Shown: piece by piece, positions 30,995 to 39,579 of the stretch
Layout of the letters: each line of letters starts with the position of its first letter
Numbering within the stretch: the first letter of the stretch is position 1
Program-made: the position numbers and the translations under genes
Origin: Methanobacteriota archaeon
GTDB lineage: Archaea; Halobacteriota; Methanomicrobia; Methanomicrobiales; Methanoculleaceae
DNA: 52,713 nt
Direction of reading: 5' to 3'
Assembly (NCBI GenBank): GCA_030446015.1
Contig: JASUSO010000005.1
Coordinates: 1 to 52,713, forward strand
The notes under the pieces: model-generated
Database searches by the model: none
Seen by the model: only the letters and a program-made list of their open reading frames with translations
Told to the model about the DNA's origin: nothing

Positions 30995-32079
30995 AGAAGA
31001 CCGTCGACGTCTCCATCCCGCTCGGCCCGATGCATCCCTGCTGGAAGGAGCCCGTCCGCATCAAGTGCGAGACGGCGGGCGAGCGGGTGCTCCGCGCCGA
31101 GGTCGAGCTCGGCTACATGAAGAAGGGGATCGAGCGGATCATGCGGGGCCGTCCCTGGCAGGAGGTGATGTTCCTCGCCGAGCGGGTCTGCGGCATCTGC
31201 TCGGTCGTCCACAACATGGTCTTCATCGAGGCGATGGAGAAGATCAGCGATATCGCCGTCCCGCCGCGGGCGGCATACCTGCGGGTCGTCGCGAACGAAC
31301 TCGACCGGGTGGCAAGCCACATCCTCGCGAACTTCTCCTACTGCTACACGATCGAGCACGAGACGCTCGCGATGTACCTCCTCAATACCCGGGAGACGGT
31401 GCTCGACAACCTGGAGCGTCTCACGGGCTCCCGGATCAACACCGCCTACATGATCCCGGGCGGCGTCCGGTTCGACCTCCTCCCGGGCGACGCCGCGGCG
31501 ATGCTCGCCGACCTTGCAAAGGTTGAGGAGGAGATGAAGCGGCACGTCCGGATCTTCGAGACCGGCCCGCTGATTGCGCTCCGGAGCAAGGGGATCGGCT
31601 ACATGAGCCGGGAAGACGCGATCCGGGCCCACACCGTCGGCCCCACCGCCCGGGCGAGCGGGGTCGAGGACTGCGATCTCCGCCTCCGCCACCCGACCTA
31701 CCGGGCGCTCGGGTTTACCCAGATAACCCGGACGGAGGGCGACAACTTCGCCCGTGTCATGGTCAGGTTCCAGGAGGTCTTCCAGAGCATCGACCTGATA
31801 CGAAAGTGCATCGAGACGCTCCCCGACGGCCCCATCCGGGGCGGCGGGTTCTGCAAGGCGGGCGAGACGTCGTATGCCGGCGAAGCCCCCCGGGGCGAGC
31901 TGACCTACGCCATCAAGACCGACGACTACGGCAGGGTGATCGATATCGCGATCCGGACGCCCTCGGTCATGAACATCGAGGCCTGCGCCCACGAGATGAT
32001 CAAGGACGCCGCGTCGATCGCCGACGTGACGTCGACGTTCATCAGCAGCGACCCCTGCATCGCGTGCAACGAGAGGTGA
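30991..32079 (+). CDS. ehaO: Eha [NiFe]-hydrogenase large subunit EhaO
   Basis: 362 residues, NuoD-like catalytic subunit. Both NiFe-binding pairs are present: ERVCGICSVVHN (about 64-75) and DPCIACNER at the extreme C-terminus. The chain stops three residues after the last CxxC, so there is none of the C-terminal extension that maturation proteases remove in many hydrogenases. It oxidises H2 to reduce ferredoxin, driven by ion influx. It is translationally coupled to ehaN. Confidence 0.92.
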   Translation: MKKTVDVSIPLGPMHPCWKEPVRIKCETAGERVLRAEVELGYMKKGIERIMRGRPWQEVMFLAERVCGICSVVHNMVFIEAMEKISDIAVPPRAAYLRVVANELDRVASHILANFSYCYTIEHETLAMYLLNTRETVLDNLERLTGSRINTAYMIPGGVRFDLLPGDAAAMLADLAKVEEEMKRHVRIFETGPLIALRSKGIGYMSREDAIRAHTVGPTARASGVEDCDLRLRHPTYRALGFTQITRTEGDNFARVMVRFQEVFQSIDLIRKCIETLPDGPIRGGGFCKAGETSYAGEAPRGELTYAIKTDDYGRVIDIAIRTPSVMNIEACAHEMIKDAASIADVTSTFISSDPCIACNER

Positions 32080-32083
32080 AGAG

Positions 32084-32692
32084 ATGCGATCGATCGTCTA
32101 CTACCTGCGAGAGTTCCTCCGGCCGGAATGGATCCGGAAGTTCTTCTTCGCGAAGACCGCGCCGCTCGAAACCCCCTCCTACTTCAAGGACTATCCGTCC
32201 CTGACGGGGAACGAGTGCGTGGCATGCCTCTCCTGCATGATGATCTGCCCCGCGCCCGATGCGATCGCGGTTCTCCGCACGAGGGACGGGTGGGAGCCGG
32301 AGATCTACCCCGGCCACTGTGTCCGGTGCGGCCTCTGCGTCGAGGCATGCCCCGAGGCCGTCCTTGCGAGCGGCCGGATCCTCGACGTCACGTCCCGCGA
32401 CGGGACGGCGCTCTGGTCGTGGTACCGCCTGGAGGTCGATGACACCCTCTGCATGCGGTGCGGGAACTGTTGCGTCTCCTGCCCGGTCAACCGGAAGATC
32501 GACCAGCAGCTTGCGGGGTCGGGGACCTCCTCGAGCGACGAGGTGATCATGCGGGTCGAGGGCGGCCGGGTGCGGGTCATCCACGAGGAGAAGTGCACGG
32601 GGTGCAAGACCTGCGAACTCAACTGCCCGAACGGCGCGATCCGGGTCGCCCGGATGGTGGAAGGGGTGCAGATCGCGGAGGCGGAGGCATGA
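32084..32692 (+). CDS. Polyferredoxin with four [4Fe-4S] motifs (Eha/Fwd electron carrier)
   Basis: 202 residues with four CxxCxxCxxxCP motifs: CVACLSCMMICP (about 45-56), CVRCGLCVEACP, CMRCGNCCVSCP and CTGCKTCELNCP. The N-terminal RSIVYYLREFLRPEWIRKFF is basic and amphipathic, as in NuoI-type subunits that dock on membrane complexes. The gene lies 4 nt after ehaO and overlaps fwdD (ATGA), so it could carry electrons inside Eha (EhaP-like) or between Eha and Fwd. Confidence 0.85.
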   Translation: MRSIVYYLREFLRPEWIRKFFFAKTAPLETPSYFKDYPSLTGNECVACLSCMMICPAPDAIAVLRTRDGWEPEIYPGHCVRCGLCVEACPEAVLASGRILDVTSRDGTALWSWYRLEVDDTLCMRCGNCCVSCPVNRKIDQQLAGSGTSSSDEVIMRVEGGRVRVIHEEKCTGCKTCELNCPNGAIRVARMVEGVQIAEAEA

Positions 32693-33078
32693 AGTTCCTC
32701 ATGATCACCGGGAGGACGGTGAACCAGGGCGTGACCGTCGAGAACAAGACCTCGCCCGAATACGCGGCGGAGACCTCGACCTGCTTCATGCACGAGTTCG
32801 ACATGATGGAACTCGGCCTCGATGACGGAGATGCGATCCGGGTGACCGGGCCGTGCGGCGACGTCGTGATGCGGGTCTCTGCATCGGTCGAGGTGGAGAT
32901 GGGCACCGTCTTCGTCCCCTACGGGCCGTATGCAAACCACATCCTCTCCGCCGGCACCCGCTCCACCGGGATGCCGGACTTCAAGTCCCACATGGTGGAG
33001 ATCGAGCCGACCGACGAAGCACCGAAACTGGTTCACGAGCTGATGGAAGACCTGGGAGGGCTTGCGTATGATCGTTAA
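32689..33078 (+). CDS. fwdD: Formylmethanofuran dehydrogenase subunit D
   Basis: 129 residues, the molybdopterin-dinucleotide-binding domain that completes the FwdB active site. MKFLMITGRTVNQGVTVE at the start and GPYANHILSAGTRSTGMPDFKS near 85-106 are typical of FwdD/FmdD. Starts inside the polyferredoxin stop (ATGA) and overlaps fwdB by 11 nt. Confidence 0.92.
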   Translation: MKFLMITGRTVNQGVTVENKTSPEYAAETSTCFMHEFDMMELGLDDGDAIRVTGPCGDVVMRVSASVEVEMGTVFVPYGPYANHILSAGTRSTGMPDFKSHMVEIEPTDEAPKLVHELMEDLGGLAYDR

Positions 33079-34357
33079 GGACGCGGTCTGCCCGTTCTGC
33101 GGATGCCTCTGCGACGACATCGAGGTGGAGGTCGAGGGGGACAGGGTGGTCGCCGTGACGAACGCCTGCGAGCTCGGGACGACGAAGTTCATGGGCGAGA
33201 AGAGGCTGAAGAACCCGATCCAGCGCGTCGGAGATGAGTGGAAGGATATCACCTACGACGAGGCCATCCGCTACGCCGCCGATATGCTTCTATCTGCCGA
33301 GCGCCCGCTCCTGTATGGGTGGAGCGGAACCCACGGGGAGGCCCAGTGCGTGGGGGTGCACATGGCCGAACTCATCCACGGCGTCATCGACAACACCTCC
33401 TCGGTCTGCCACGGCCCCTCGATCCTCGCCATCCAGGAGGTCGGGCACCCGGGCTGCACCCTCGGGGTGGTGAAGAACCGGGCGGATCTCGTCATCTACT
33501 GGGGGTCGAACCCGATCGACGCCCATCCGCGGCACCTCTCCCGCTACACCCGTTATGCGGAGGGGTTCTTCCTCGATAACGCCTTCCGCGACCGGAAGGT
33601 GATCGTCGTCGACGTCAGGAAGACCGAGACCGCGAACATCGCCGACGAGTTCGTCCAGGTCAGGCCCGGCGGGGACTATGCAATCCTCTCGGCGCTCCGG
33701 GCGATCGTCCAGGGGAAGACGGAGACGATCCCGCGGACGGTCGCGGGCGTCACCCGCGAGCAGCTCATCCGGGTGGCGAACCTCTGCAAGTCCGCTAAGT
33801 TCGGGGCGGTCTACTTCGGGCTCGGGCTCACGATGACGCCGGGGAAGTACAAGAACATCCGCAACGCCATCGAACTCGTCTCGGAGTTGAACCGGCACAC
33901 GAAGTTCACCATCTCGGCGATGCGGGGCCACTACAACGTCTACGGGTCGAACGAAGTGAACACCTGGATGACCGGGTATCCCTTCGGGATCGACTTCTCC
34001 CGGGGGATCGCGTTCTATAACCCGGGAGAGACGACGGCGGTGGACATCCTGGCCCGGAAGGAGTGCGACGCGGCGCTGATCGTCGGGAGCGACCCGGCCG
34101 CCCACTTCCCGCGCAGGTGCCTGGAGCACCTCGCCGAGATCCCGATCGTCCAGCTCGACCCCTACCCGAACGCCACCACCGCGTTCTGCAACGTCCAGAT
34201 CCCGGTCGCGGTGACCGGGATCGACGCAGAAGGGACGGCCTACCGGATGGACGGGGTGCCGATCCGGACGCGGCGCGTCCTCTGGTCGGACTACCTCTCC
34301 GATGAGGAGGTCCTCTCCCGGATGTACGCCCTGATGCAGGAGGCGCAACAGCCATGA
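33068..34357 (+). CDS. fwdB: Formylmethanofuran dehydrogenase subunit B (W/Mo catalytic subunit)
   Basis: 429 residues. The N-terminal VCPFCGCLCDDIEVEV holds a [4Fe-4S] cluster together with the cysteine in NACELGT. The W/Mo ligand cysteine is in SSVCHGPS (about 115-122); a plain TGC codon, so this is not the selenocysteine isoform. It reduces CO2 to formate at the bis-pterin metal site; FwdA then joins the formate to methanofuran. ATG at 33068 is chosen; an upstream TTG is less likely. Overlaps fwdD and fwdA. Confidence 0.94.
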   Translation: MIVKDAVCPFCGCLCDDIEVEVEGDRVVAVTNACELGTTKFMGEKRLKNPIQRVGDEWKDITYDEAIRYAADMLLSAERPLLYGWSGTHGEAQCVGVHMAELIHGVIDNTSSVCHGPSILAIQEVGHPGCTLGVVKNRADLVIYWGSNPIDAHPRHLSRYTRYAEGFFLDNAFRDRKVIVVDVRKTETANIADEFVQVRPGGDYAILSALRAIVQGKTETIPRTVAGVTREQLIRVANLCKSAKFGAVYFGLGLTMTPGKYKNIRNAIELVSELNRHTKFTISAMRGHYNVYGSNEVNTWMTGYPFGIDFSRGIAFYNPGETTAVDILARKECDAALIVGSDPAAHFPRRCLEHLAEIPIVQLDPYPNATTAFCNVQIPVAVTGIDAEGTAYRMDGVPIRTRRVLWSDYLSDEEVLSRMYALMQEAQQP

Positions 34358-36054
34358 CGGAGCTCCTGGTGAAGAACGCCTGCGTCATCGATCCGCTCCG
34401 CGGGATCAACGGCGACGTGATGGATATCGCCATCCGCGATGGGAAGATCGTCGAGGAGGTGAGCGATGCCGCCGAGGTGGTCGACGCCCGCGGGATGCTC
34501 ACGATGCCGGGCGGGATCGACTCCCACACCCATATCTGCGGGACGAAGGTGAACTTCGGGCGCTACATGAGCCCGGAGGATATGCGGGCGGGAAGGACGC
34601 CCCGCCGGGGGCCGATGCACGCCACGTCCGGCTACAGCGTCCCGACGACCTACGGCAACAGTTACCGCTACAGCGTGATGGGCTACACCACCCTGCTCGA
34701 GGGCGCGATGGCGCCGCTCGAGGCCCGGCACACCCACGAGGAGTTCACCTACACGCCGCTGCAGGACACGATGGCGAACACCCTCTTCGATGGGAACTGG
34801 GCGATCATGGAGGCGATCCGGGACGGCGACATCAAACGGGTCGCCGCCATCATCGCCTGGACGCTCTCGGCCGTGAAGGGGTTCGGCGTCAAACTCACGA
34901 ACCCCGGCGGCACCGAAGCCTGGCAGTGGGGCAAGAACGTCTCCTGCATCCGCGATCCGGTGCCCTACTTCGAGGTGACGCCGGCCGAGATCATCCGGTC
35001 GGTCGTGGAGGCGAACGAGCTCCTCCACCTCCCGCACTCGGTGCACCTCCACTGCAACAACCTGGGCACCCCGGGGAACTACACCTGCACGCTCGGGTCC
35101 ATGGGCCTCATCCCCGACCTGAATCCGAAGCGGCAGACGCTGTATGCGACCCACGTCCAGTACCATGCCTACGGCGGGTCGGGGTGGAAGGACTTCTGCT
35201 CAAAGAGCGAGCCGATCGCAAACTTCGTCAGCATGCGGCCGCAGATCGTCATCGATATGGGGCAGGTGATGTTCGGCCGGACGACGACGATGACCGCCGA
35301 CGGGCCGATGGAGTTCAACCTCTACCGCCTCCACCACGACAAGTGGAGCAATCACGACGTGGAACTCGAGACTGGCTCAGGGATCATCCCGGTCGTCTAC
35401 CGGCGCAAGAACCTGGTCAACTCGATCATGTGGTCGATCGGCCTTGAGCTCGCGCTCCTCACGAAGAGCCCCTGGCAGTGCCTGCTCACGACGGACAACC
35501 CGAACGGTGCGCCGTTCGTCAAGTACCCGGAGATCATCGCCCTCCTGATGAGCAAGCGCTACCGCGATGCCGAGTTCGCGACGGTCCACCCCGATACCGG
35601 GTCACGGGTGCCACTCCCGGCGATCGAGCGCGAACTCGACTGGAACGAGATCGCGGTGATGACCCGGGCCGGCGCGGCGCGGGCGCTCGGGATCCAGGAT
35701 CTCGGGAAAGGGCACCTCGCGCCGGGCGCCGACGCGGACATCGCGATCTATCCGCTCAAGATCGACGAGGTCGATCCCTCGGCCGAGTACCAGAAGGTGA
35801 TCGACGGATTCAGCCAGACCGAGTACACGATCAAGCGGGGCAGGGTCGTCGCCCGGCGGGGCGAGTGCCTGGTGCACGGGAGCAACGCCACGTTCTGGGT
35901 CAGGCCGAAGGTTCCGGAGAACTACGATATGAGCAAGGATCCTGACTTCATCGAGAAGTTCGAACGCTACTACACCGTCCGGATGAGCAACTACCCGGTG
36001 CAGGAGGAGTACCTGAGCCGGAACCGGTGCATCGAGACGGAGGCGGACCTATGA
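34354..36054 (+). CDS. fwdA: Formylmethanofuran dehydrogenase subunit A (amidohydrolase)
   Basis: 566 residues, the usual length. Binuclear metal site: GIDSHTHI (about 55-62) supplies the HxH pair, and the lysine in GFGVKLTNPGG (residue 180) matches the carboxylated bridging lysine. Later residues include SVHLHCNN and LTTDNPNG. It condenses formate, made by FwdB and passed through an internal tunnel, with methanofuran. ATG start in a 4-nt overlap with fwdB. Confidence 0.95.
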   Translation: MTELLVKNACVIDPLRGINGDVMDIAIRDGKIVEEVSDAAEVVDARGMLTMPGGIDSHTHICGTKVNFGRYMSPEDMRAGRTPRRGPMHATSGYSVPTTYGNSYRYSVMGYTTLLEGAMAPLEARHTHEEFTYTPLQDTMANTLFDGNWAIMEAIRDGDIKRVAAIIAWTLSAVKGFGVKLTNPGGTEAWQWGKNVSCIRDPVPYFEVTPAEIIRSVVEANELLHLPHSVHLHCNNLGTPGNYTCTLGSMGLIPDLNPKRQTLYATHVQYHAYGGSGWKDFCSKSEPIANFVSMRPQIVIDMGQVMFGRTTTMTADGPMEFNLYRLHHDKWSNHDVELETGSGIIPVVYRRKNLVNSIMWSIGLELALLTKSPWQCLLTTDNPNGAPFVKYPEIIALLMSKRYRDAEFATVHPDTGSRVPLPAIERELDWNEIAVMTRAGAARALGIQDLGKGHLAPGADADIAIYPLKIDEVDPSAEYQKVIDGFSQTEYTIKRGRVVARRGECLVHGSNATFWVRPKVPENYDMSKDPDFIEKFERYYTVRMSNYPVQEEYLSRNRCIETEADL

Positions 36055-36818
36055 AGGTCACGCTCGCGATGAAGCCCGCGGCGAAGGGATTCATCCCGAT
36101 CGAGGCGGAGTCGATCGTCCCGAAGAACTTCCTTTCGGGCACCGATCTCCTGGTCTGGCGGGGGAACCGGGAGCTCCGGCTCGACGAGGTCTTCTCGGTC
36201 TCGGTGGAGGGCGAGGCCGATCGGGCGGAGGGCGTAGAGGTCGTCCTCTCGGGAGAGACGTTCCGGTTGAAGAGAGTCGGTGAGTACATGGACGGCGGGA
36301 AGATCACCGTCCTCGGCGACATCGGGATGCACTGCGGCAACTTCATGACCGCCGGGACGATCGAGATCCACGGGAACGCCGACGGCTGGCTCGGCCGGGA
36401 GATGGCGGGAGGAGCCATTGTCTGCCGGGGCGATGTCGCCGACTACTGCGCCTCGGGGTACCGCGGCGGCCGGAAGGGGATGAAGGGGGGCACCGTCGAG
36501 GTCTTCGGCCGCGCCGGGGATTTCCTCGCGGAGAACCTCGCGGACGGCACGGTGATCGTCCACGGCGATGCCGGGGATATGCCCGGGGCGGAGATGCGCG
36601 GCGGCACGCTCATCGTCCACGGGGACTGCAGCCGCCCGGCCGCGAACATGAAGGGGGGCTCCTGCTACGTCTACGGCACCGCACGGGAGATGATCCCGAC
36701 CTTCAAGAAGATCGGGCCGGTGCAGCACGACGGGCGCACGCTTATCCAGTTTGCCGGCGATCTCGCGAATCGCGGGAAAGGAAACCTTTTTGTGAAGAAC
36801 TACGAATATCTGGACTGA
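36051..36818 (+). CDS. fwdC: Formylmethanofuran dehydrogenase subunit C
   Basis: 255 residues. The C-terminal two-thirds is a right-handed beta-helix of glycine-rich repeats (GGKITVLGDIGMHCG, GGAIVCRGDVADYC, GGTLIVHGDCSRPA), the GXGXG domain also found in glutamate synthase. It scaffolds the FwdABD core. Starts in an ATGA overlap with fwdA. fwdE, F, G and H are not in this window. Confidence 0.93.
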   Translation: MKVTLAMKPAAKGFIPIEAESIVPKNFLSGTDLLVWRGNRELRLDEVFSVSVEGEADRAEGVEVVLSGETFRLKRVGEYMDGGKITVLGDIGMHCGNFMTAGTIEIHGNADGWLGREMAGGAIVCRGDVADYCASGYRGGRKGMKGGTVEVFGRAGDFLAENLADGTVIVHGDAGDMPGAEMRGGTLIVHGDCSRPAANMKGGSCYVYGTAREMIPTFKKIGPVQHDGRTLIQFAGDLANRGKGNLFVKNYEYLD

Positions 36819-36819
36819 T

Positions 36820-36969
36820 ATGGTCAGGCACGAGTGTGGGTTCGAGGCCCCGATCCACTGCAAGCGGTGTGGGCGGCCGCTGGAGAACAACGAGCGTACG
36901 GGCCTTTACTGCCCGCACTGCGGAAGAAGAGTGAGCATGCTCTGCCCGGGCTGCGGTCGTCTCTGGTGA
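36820..36969 (+). CDS. 49-residue double zinc-ribbon protein coupled to the fwd operon
   Basis: Small frame starting 1 nt after the fwdC stop. It holds a single cysteine near the start (HECG) and three CxxC pairs: CKRCG, CPHCG and CPGCG, the last close to the C-terminus GRLW. The arrangement suggests one or two bound zinc ions. The tight spacing implies co-translation with fwdC. The cysteine regularity makes chance unlikely. No named family was recognised; roles in assembly or regulation of Fwd/Eha are speculative. It is convergent with the DUF1922 gene, 4 nt apart. Confidence 0.65.
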   Translation: MVRHECGFEAPIHCKRCGRPLENNERTGLYCPHCGRRVSMLCPGCGRLW

Positions 36970-36973
36970 CCGG

Positions 36974-37240
36974 TCAGACCCGGCTCTTCACCCACCGGGC
37001 ATACTGCGCCCGGAGCTTGCGGATGTCCTGCTCCGTGAGATCTTTTTTCCCGGTCTGGTGCAGGTACGCCTCGAGCTGCTCCACGACCCGCTCTGCGTCC
37101 AGGAAGTTGTCGGCGTCCAGGTAGATCGGCACCCGCTGGACGTTGATCACCTCGCCGCACATCGGACAGAGCCGCCAGCGCTGATAACGGTCAACGTAGT
37201 TGAAGGTCTTGCAGCCCGGACAGCGGATGACGAGGTACAT
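36974..37240 (-). CDS. DUF1922 zinc-ribbon protein
   Basis: 88 residues. The N-terminal zinc ribbon MYLVIRCPGCKTFNYVDRYQ plus LCPMCGE gives two CxxC pairs, followed by a helical region (DAERVVEQLEAYLHQTG). This matches the archaeal DUF1922 family, which has a known fold but no established function. A TATA-like ACTATAAA on the minus strand lies near 37272-37279. Confidence 0.8.
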   Translation of the reverse strand: MYLVIRCPGCKTFNYVDRYQRWRLCPMCGEVINVQRVPIYLDADNFLDAERVVEQLEAYLHQTGKKDLTEQDIRKLRAQYARWVKSRV

Positions 37241-37424
37241 GATTACTGGGAGTTGTGCGGGCGGGCGGATTTATAGTTATCCATCTGGTGTTCTTCTGGT
37301 GTCGGGGTGTTTTAGTGGGCGGGGTTTGTGCACTCACAGGGTGGGAGGCAAGAAAATTAACCTGCCCAAACGATATTCAGTTTTTTCCCGATCGCGGTTT
37401 GTGAACGGCTTTTCCACCGGCATC
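37241..37424. other. Intergenic stretch upstream of the second composite repeat
   Basis: Contains the DUF1922 promoter (TTTATAGT near 37272-37279 on the plus strand) and otherwise no gene or repeat that I recognise. Confidence 0.4.
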
Positions 37425-37503
37425 GCGCCTTCGGTGTTCTTACTCCGGCTCTCGAAGACCTACGGCCTTCTCGAACTCCTGTCCTACGGACAGTCGTTCT
37501 CTG
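37425..37503 (-). repeat. Palindromic unit E
   Basis: On the minus strand: GAACGA, stem 1 CTGTCC-GTA-GGACAG, GAGTTCGAG, stem 2 AAGGCC-GTA-GGTCTT (one G-T pair), then a further GCGCC/GGTGT hairpin. It sits beside composite copy 2 as unit A sits beside copy 1. Confidence 0.7.
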
Positions 37504-37546
37504 AACCACCACCTATCGCCGTGACTGCCCCCGCCCCTTGGGGCGG

Positions 37547-37603
37547 GGAACGACTGCCGGGAGCGGAGCGGACGGCAGGAGTTTGAGCACCGAAGGTGCG
37601 GAG
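37547..37603 (+). repeat. Palindromic unit F
   Basis: GAACGA, stem 1 TGCCG ... CGGCA with a 13-nt loop, GAGTTTGAG, stem 2 CACC-GAA-GGTG, GGAGG. The stem sequences differ from those of units B, D and E while the frame is the same. Confidence 0.7.
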
Positions 37604-37700
37604 GAGGAGGCCGGAGGCCGGGCGGGGCGGGGTTACAGGAATTCTTTTGAATGTGGAGACAGGGGAGGGGGGCTCGCCCCCCTCCCCGTCAGCCCCTCTT

Positions 37701-37747
37701 CGCACCTTCGGTGCTCGAACTCCGCTCCTGCGGAGCGTCGTTCCCCC
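37701..37747 (-). repeat. Palindromic unit G
   Basis: Minus strand: GAACGA, stem 1 CGCTCC-GCA-GGAGCG, GAGTTCGAG, stem 2 GCACC-GAA-GGTGC. A degraded fragment of another unit (GCACC-TTT-GGTGC, then CTGCC) follows at about 37815-37845. Confidence 0.75.
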
Positions 37748-37872
37748 AATGGCGATATTCCCACAGTCCACTGCATGGGGAGATCCTAGGAAGAACATGC
37801 ACGGTTTCCCTCCAGCCTCGCACCTTTGGTGCTCCTGCCCTTCGGCCAGTCTCAACCCACACCCATCGCCGC

Positions 37873-39411
37873 TCATCCCCCTCGCGGCGCAAGATCCCTC
37901 ACCGCCGGCCCGTGGATCACCTTCCCGTCGGCATCGTAGCGCGAGCCGTGGCAGGGGCAGTCCCAGGTCTCTTCGGCGCTGTTCCAGGCGACGATGCACC
38001 CGAGGTGCATGCAGGTGGGGTTGACCGCGTGGACCAGCCCTTTCTCGTCCCGGAAGACGCCGGCCTTCTCGCCCTCGATCATCAGGATCCGCCCTTCGCC
38101 GGGTGCGACGTCCGCGAGGTCCCCGGCCGGCCGGGATATCGCGCCGCCGATGTACTTCTCGGCGACCCCGATGTTGTGCGCGAGGAACCGCCGGACCGAC
38201 GCCGCCGGTTTGAACCGGTTGGGGGCGTAGACCTCCGCGTAGGGGTTCTCGCGCCCCCGGATCATGTCGGCGATGATCGTCCCCGCCGCGGTGCCGTTGG
38301 TCATCCCCCACTTCCGAAACCCGGTCGCGACGTAGACGTTCTCGTGGCCGTCGGCGAGCCGGCCGATGTAGGGGGCGCCGTCGAGGGTGATGTAGTCCTG
38401 CGCCGACCACCGGTAGTCGACGGACCGGACCGGGTAGACCGACCGGGCGTAGGCCTCGAGGTCGCGGTAGCACCGCCGCGTGTCAATGTCCTCGCCGGTC
38501 CGGTGCCCCATGCCGCCGACGATGACGAGTTCGCCGCCGTCGGCGGGCTGCGACCGCCAGGAGTGGGCGGGGCCGTCGGCGTTGATGAACATCCCCGCGG
38601 GGAAGGGCTCGTCGATCCGGACGCCGAGCGCGTAGGAGCGTGACGGCTCCATCCGGGCGAAGTAGAACCCGGGGCTGTCGTAGAAGGGGTAATGGGTCGC
38701 GAGAACCACGGCATCCGCCGTGACGACGCCCGACGTCGTCCTGACCGTGCACCGGCCTTTGCCGTCCTGCACCTCGAGCGCCCGGGTCTTCTCGTAGACC
38801 GCGCTCCCGTCGCCGGGGATCAGCGACGCCAGGTGCAGGAGGTACTTCACCGGGTGGAACTGCGCCTGGTTCTCGAAGACCACCGCGCCGTAACTTCTGG
38901 CCGGGAGCGGGATCTCATTGACGAACGCTGCCGGAAGCCCGAGGCTCCGCGCCGCGTCCGCCTCGGCCGCGACCCGGTCGCGTTCCTCCTCCGTCTCCGC
39001 GTAGGTGTAGGCCGGTCTTCGGACGAAGTCGCAGGCGATGCCGTACTCCCGAACGAAGGACGCTACCGTCTCGATCGCCGCCTGGTTCGCTTCGGCGTAC
39101 TGCTGCGCCGGCCTGCTCCCGAACCGGTCGATGAGTTCCTTGTAGATCAGCCGGTGGAGGGAGGTGACCTTCGCCGTCGTGTGCCCGGTCACCCCTCCGG
39201 CGATCCGGTTCCCCTCGAGCAGGGTGACTGCATACCCGGCCCGCTTGAGCAGGACGGCGGTGGTGATCCCGACGATACCCCCGCCCACGACCGCCACATC
39301 GGTCTCCAGGTTCCCCGGCAGCGGGGGATACGGCGCCTCCGCCGCGGTAGTCTCCATCCAGAACGACCCGTGCCTGCCCGGCAGGCCATATGCACCCGAT
39401 CCATACTCCAT
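37873..39411 (-). CDS. FAD-dependent oxidoreductase with C-terminal Rieske domain
   Basis: 512 residues. A DAO-type FAD domain begins with VAVVGGGIVGITTAVLLKRAG (about 39-59). The C-terminal Rieske-type [2Fe-2S] domain (about 415-510) has CMHLGC and CPCHGSRYD, the C-x-H and C-x2-H ligand pairs. This architecture is widespread in bacteria and some archaea (often annotated as glycine/D-amino-acid oxidase-like with Rieske), with unknown substrate. It is divergent from the TreT-like gene. A short spacer separates it from the repeat cluster at its 3' end. Confidence 0.88.
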   Translation of the reverse strand: MEYGSGAYGLPGRHGSFWMETTAAEAPYPPLPGNLETDVAVVGGGIVGITTAVLLKRAGYAVTLLEGNRIAGGVTGHTTAKVTSLHRLIYKELIDRFGSRPAQQYAEANQAAIETVASFVREYGIACDFVRRPAYTYAETEEERDRVAAEADAARSLGLPAAFVNEIPLPARSYGAVVFENQAQFHPVKYLLHLASLIPGDGSAVYEKTRALEVQDGKGRCTVRTTSGVVTADAVVLATHYPFYDSPGFYFARMEPSRSYALGVRIDEPFPAGMFINADGPAHSWRSQPADGGELVIVGGMGHRTGEDIDTRRCYRDLEAYARSVYPVRSVDYRWSAQDYITLDGAPYIGRLADGHENVYVATGFRKWGMTNGTAAGTIIADMIRGRENPYAEVYAPNRFKPAASVRRFLAHNIGVAEKYIGGAISRPAGDLADVAPGEGRILMIEGEKAGVFRDEKGLVHAVNPTCMHLGCIVAWNSAEETWDCPCHGSRYDADGKVIHGPAVRDLAPRGG

Positions 39412-39579
39412 ACGTCCAGGCCTCCGTCTGCCCGCCCGGCCTTCTGTTCAGGCGGCGGGCGGTCAGCATTATGCCGGGTACATATATAGGTATGGAGCCC
39501 GTCCCGCGGTCCTGCAGGGCGCGGCCGGGCCCCCGTCGTTACGCATAAGAACGATCGCGAGAATGGGGGGGCGATCGGG

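Larger units (their letters stand above)
37512..37762. repeat. Composite interspersed repeat, copy 2
   Basis: Shares long blocks with 9541-9880: CTATCGCC edge, ACTGCCCCCGCCCC, GGGGCGGGGAACGAC, GAGCACC-GAA-GGTG, GGAGGAGGAGGCCGGAGGCC, ATGTGGAGACAGGGGAGGG, CCCCGTCAGCCCC and AATGGCGATATTCC. It is about 90 bp shorter. It holds unit F (plus) and unit G (minus) facing each other. Confidence 0.75.

Noticed and set aside
32084-32692. Polyferredoxin considered as fwdF/fwdG
   Set aside because: It has only four cluster motifs and an NuoI-like amphipathic N-terminus; FwdF is much longer, so the gene is left unnamed.
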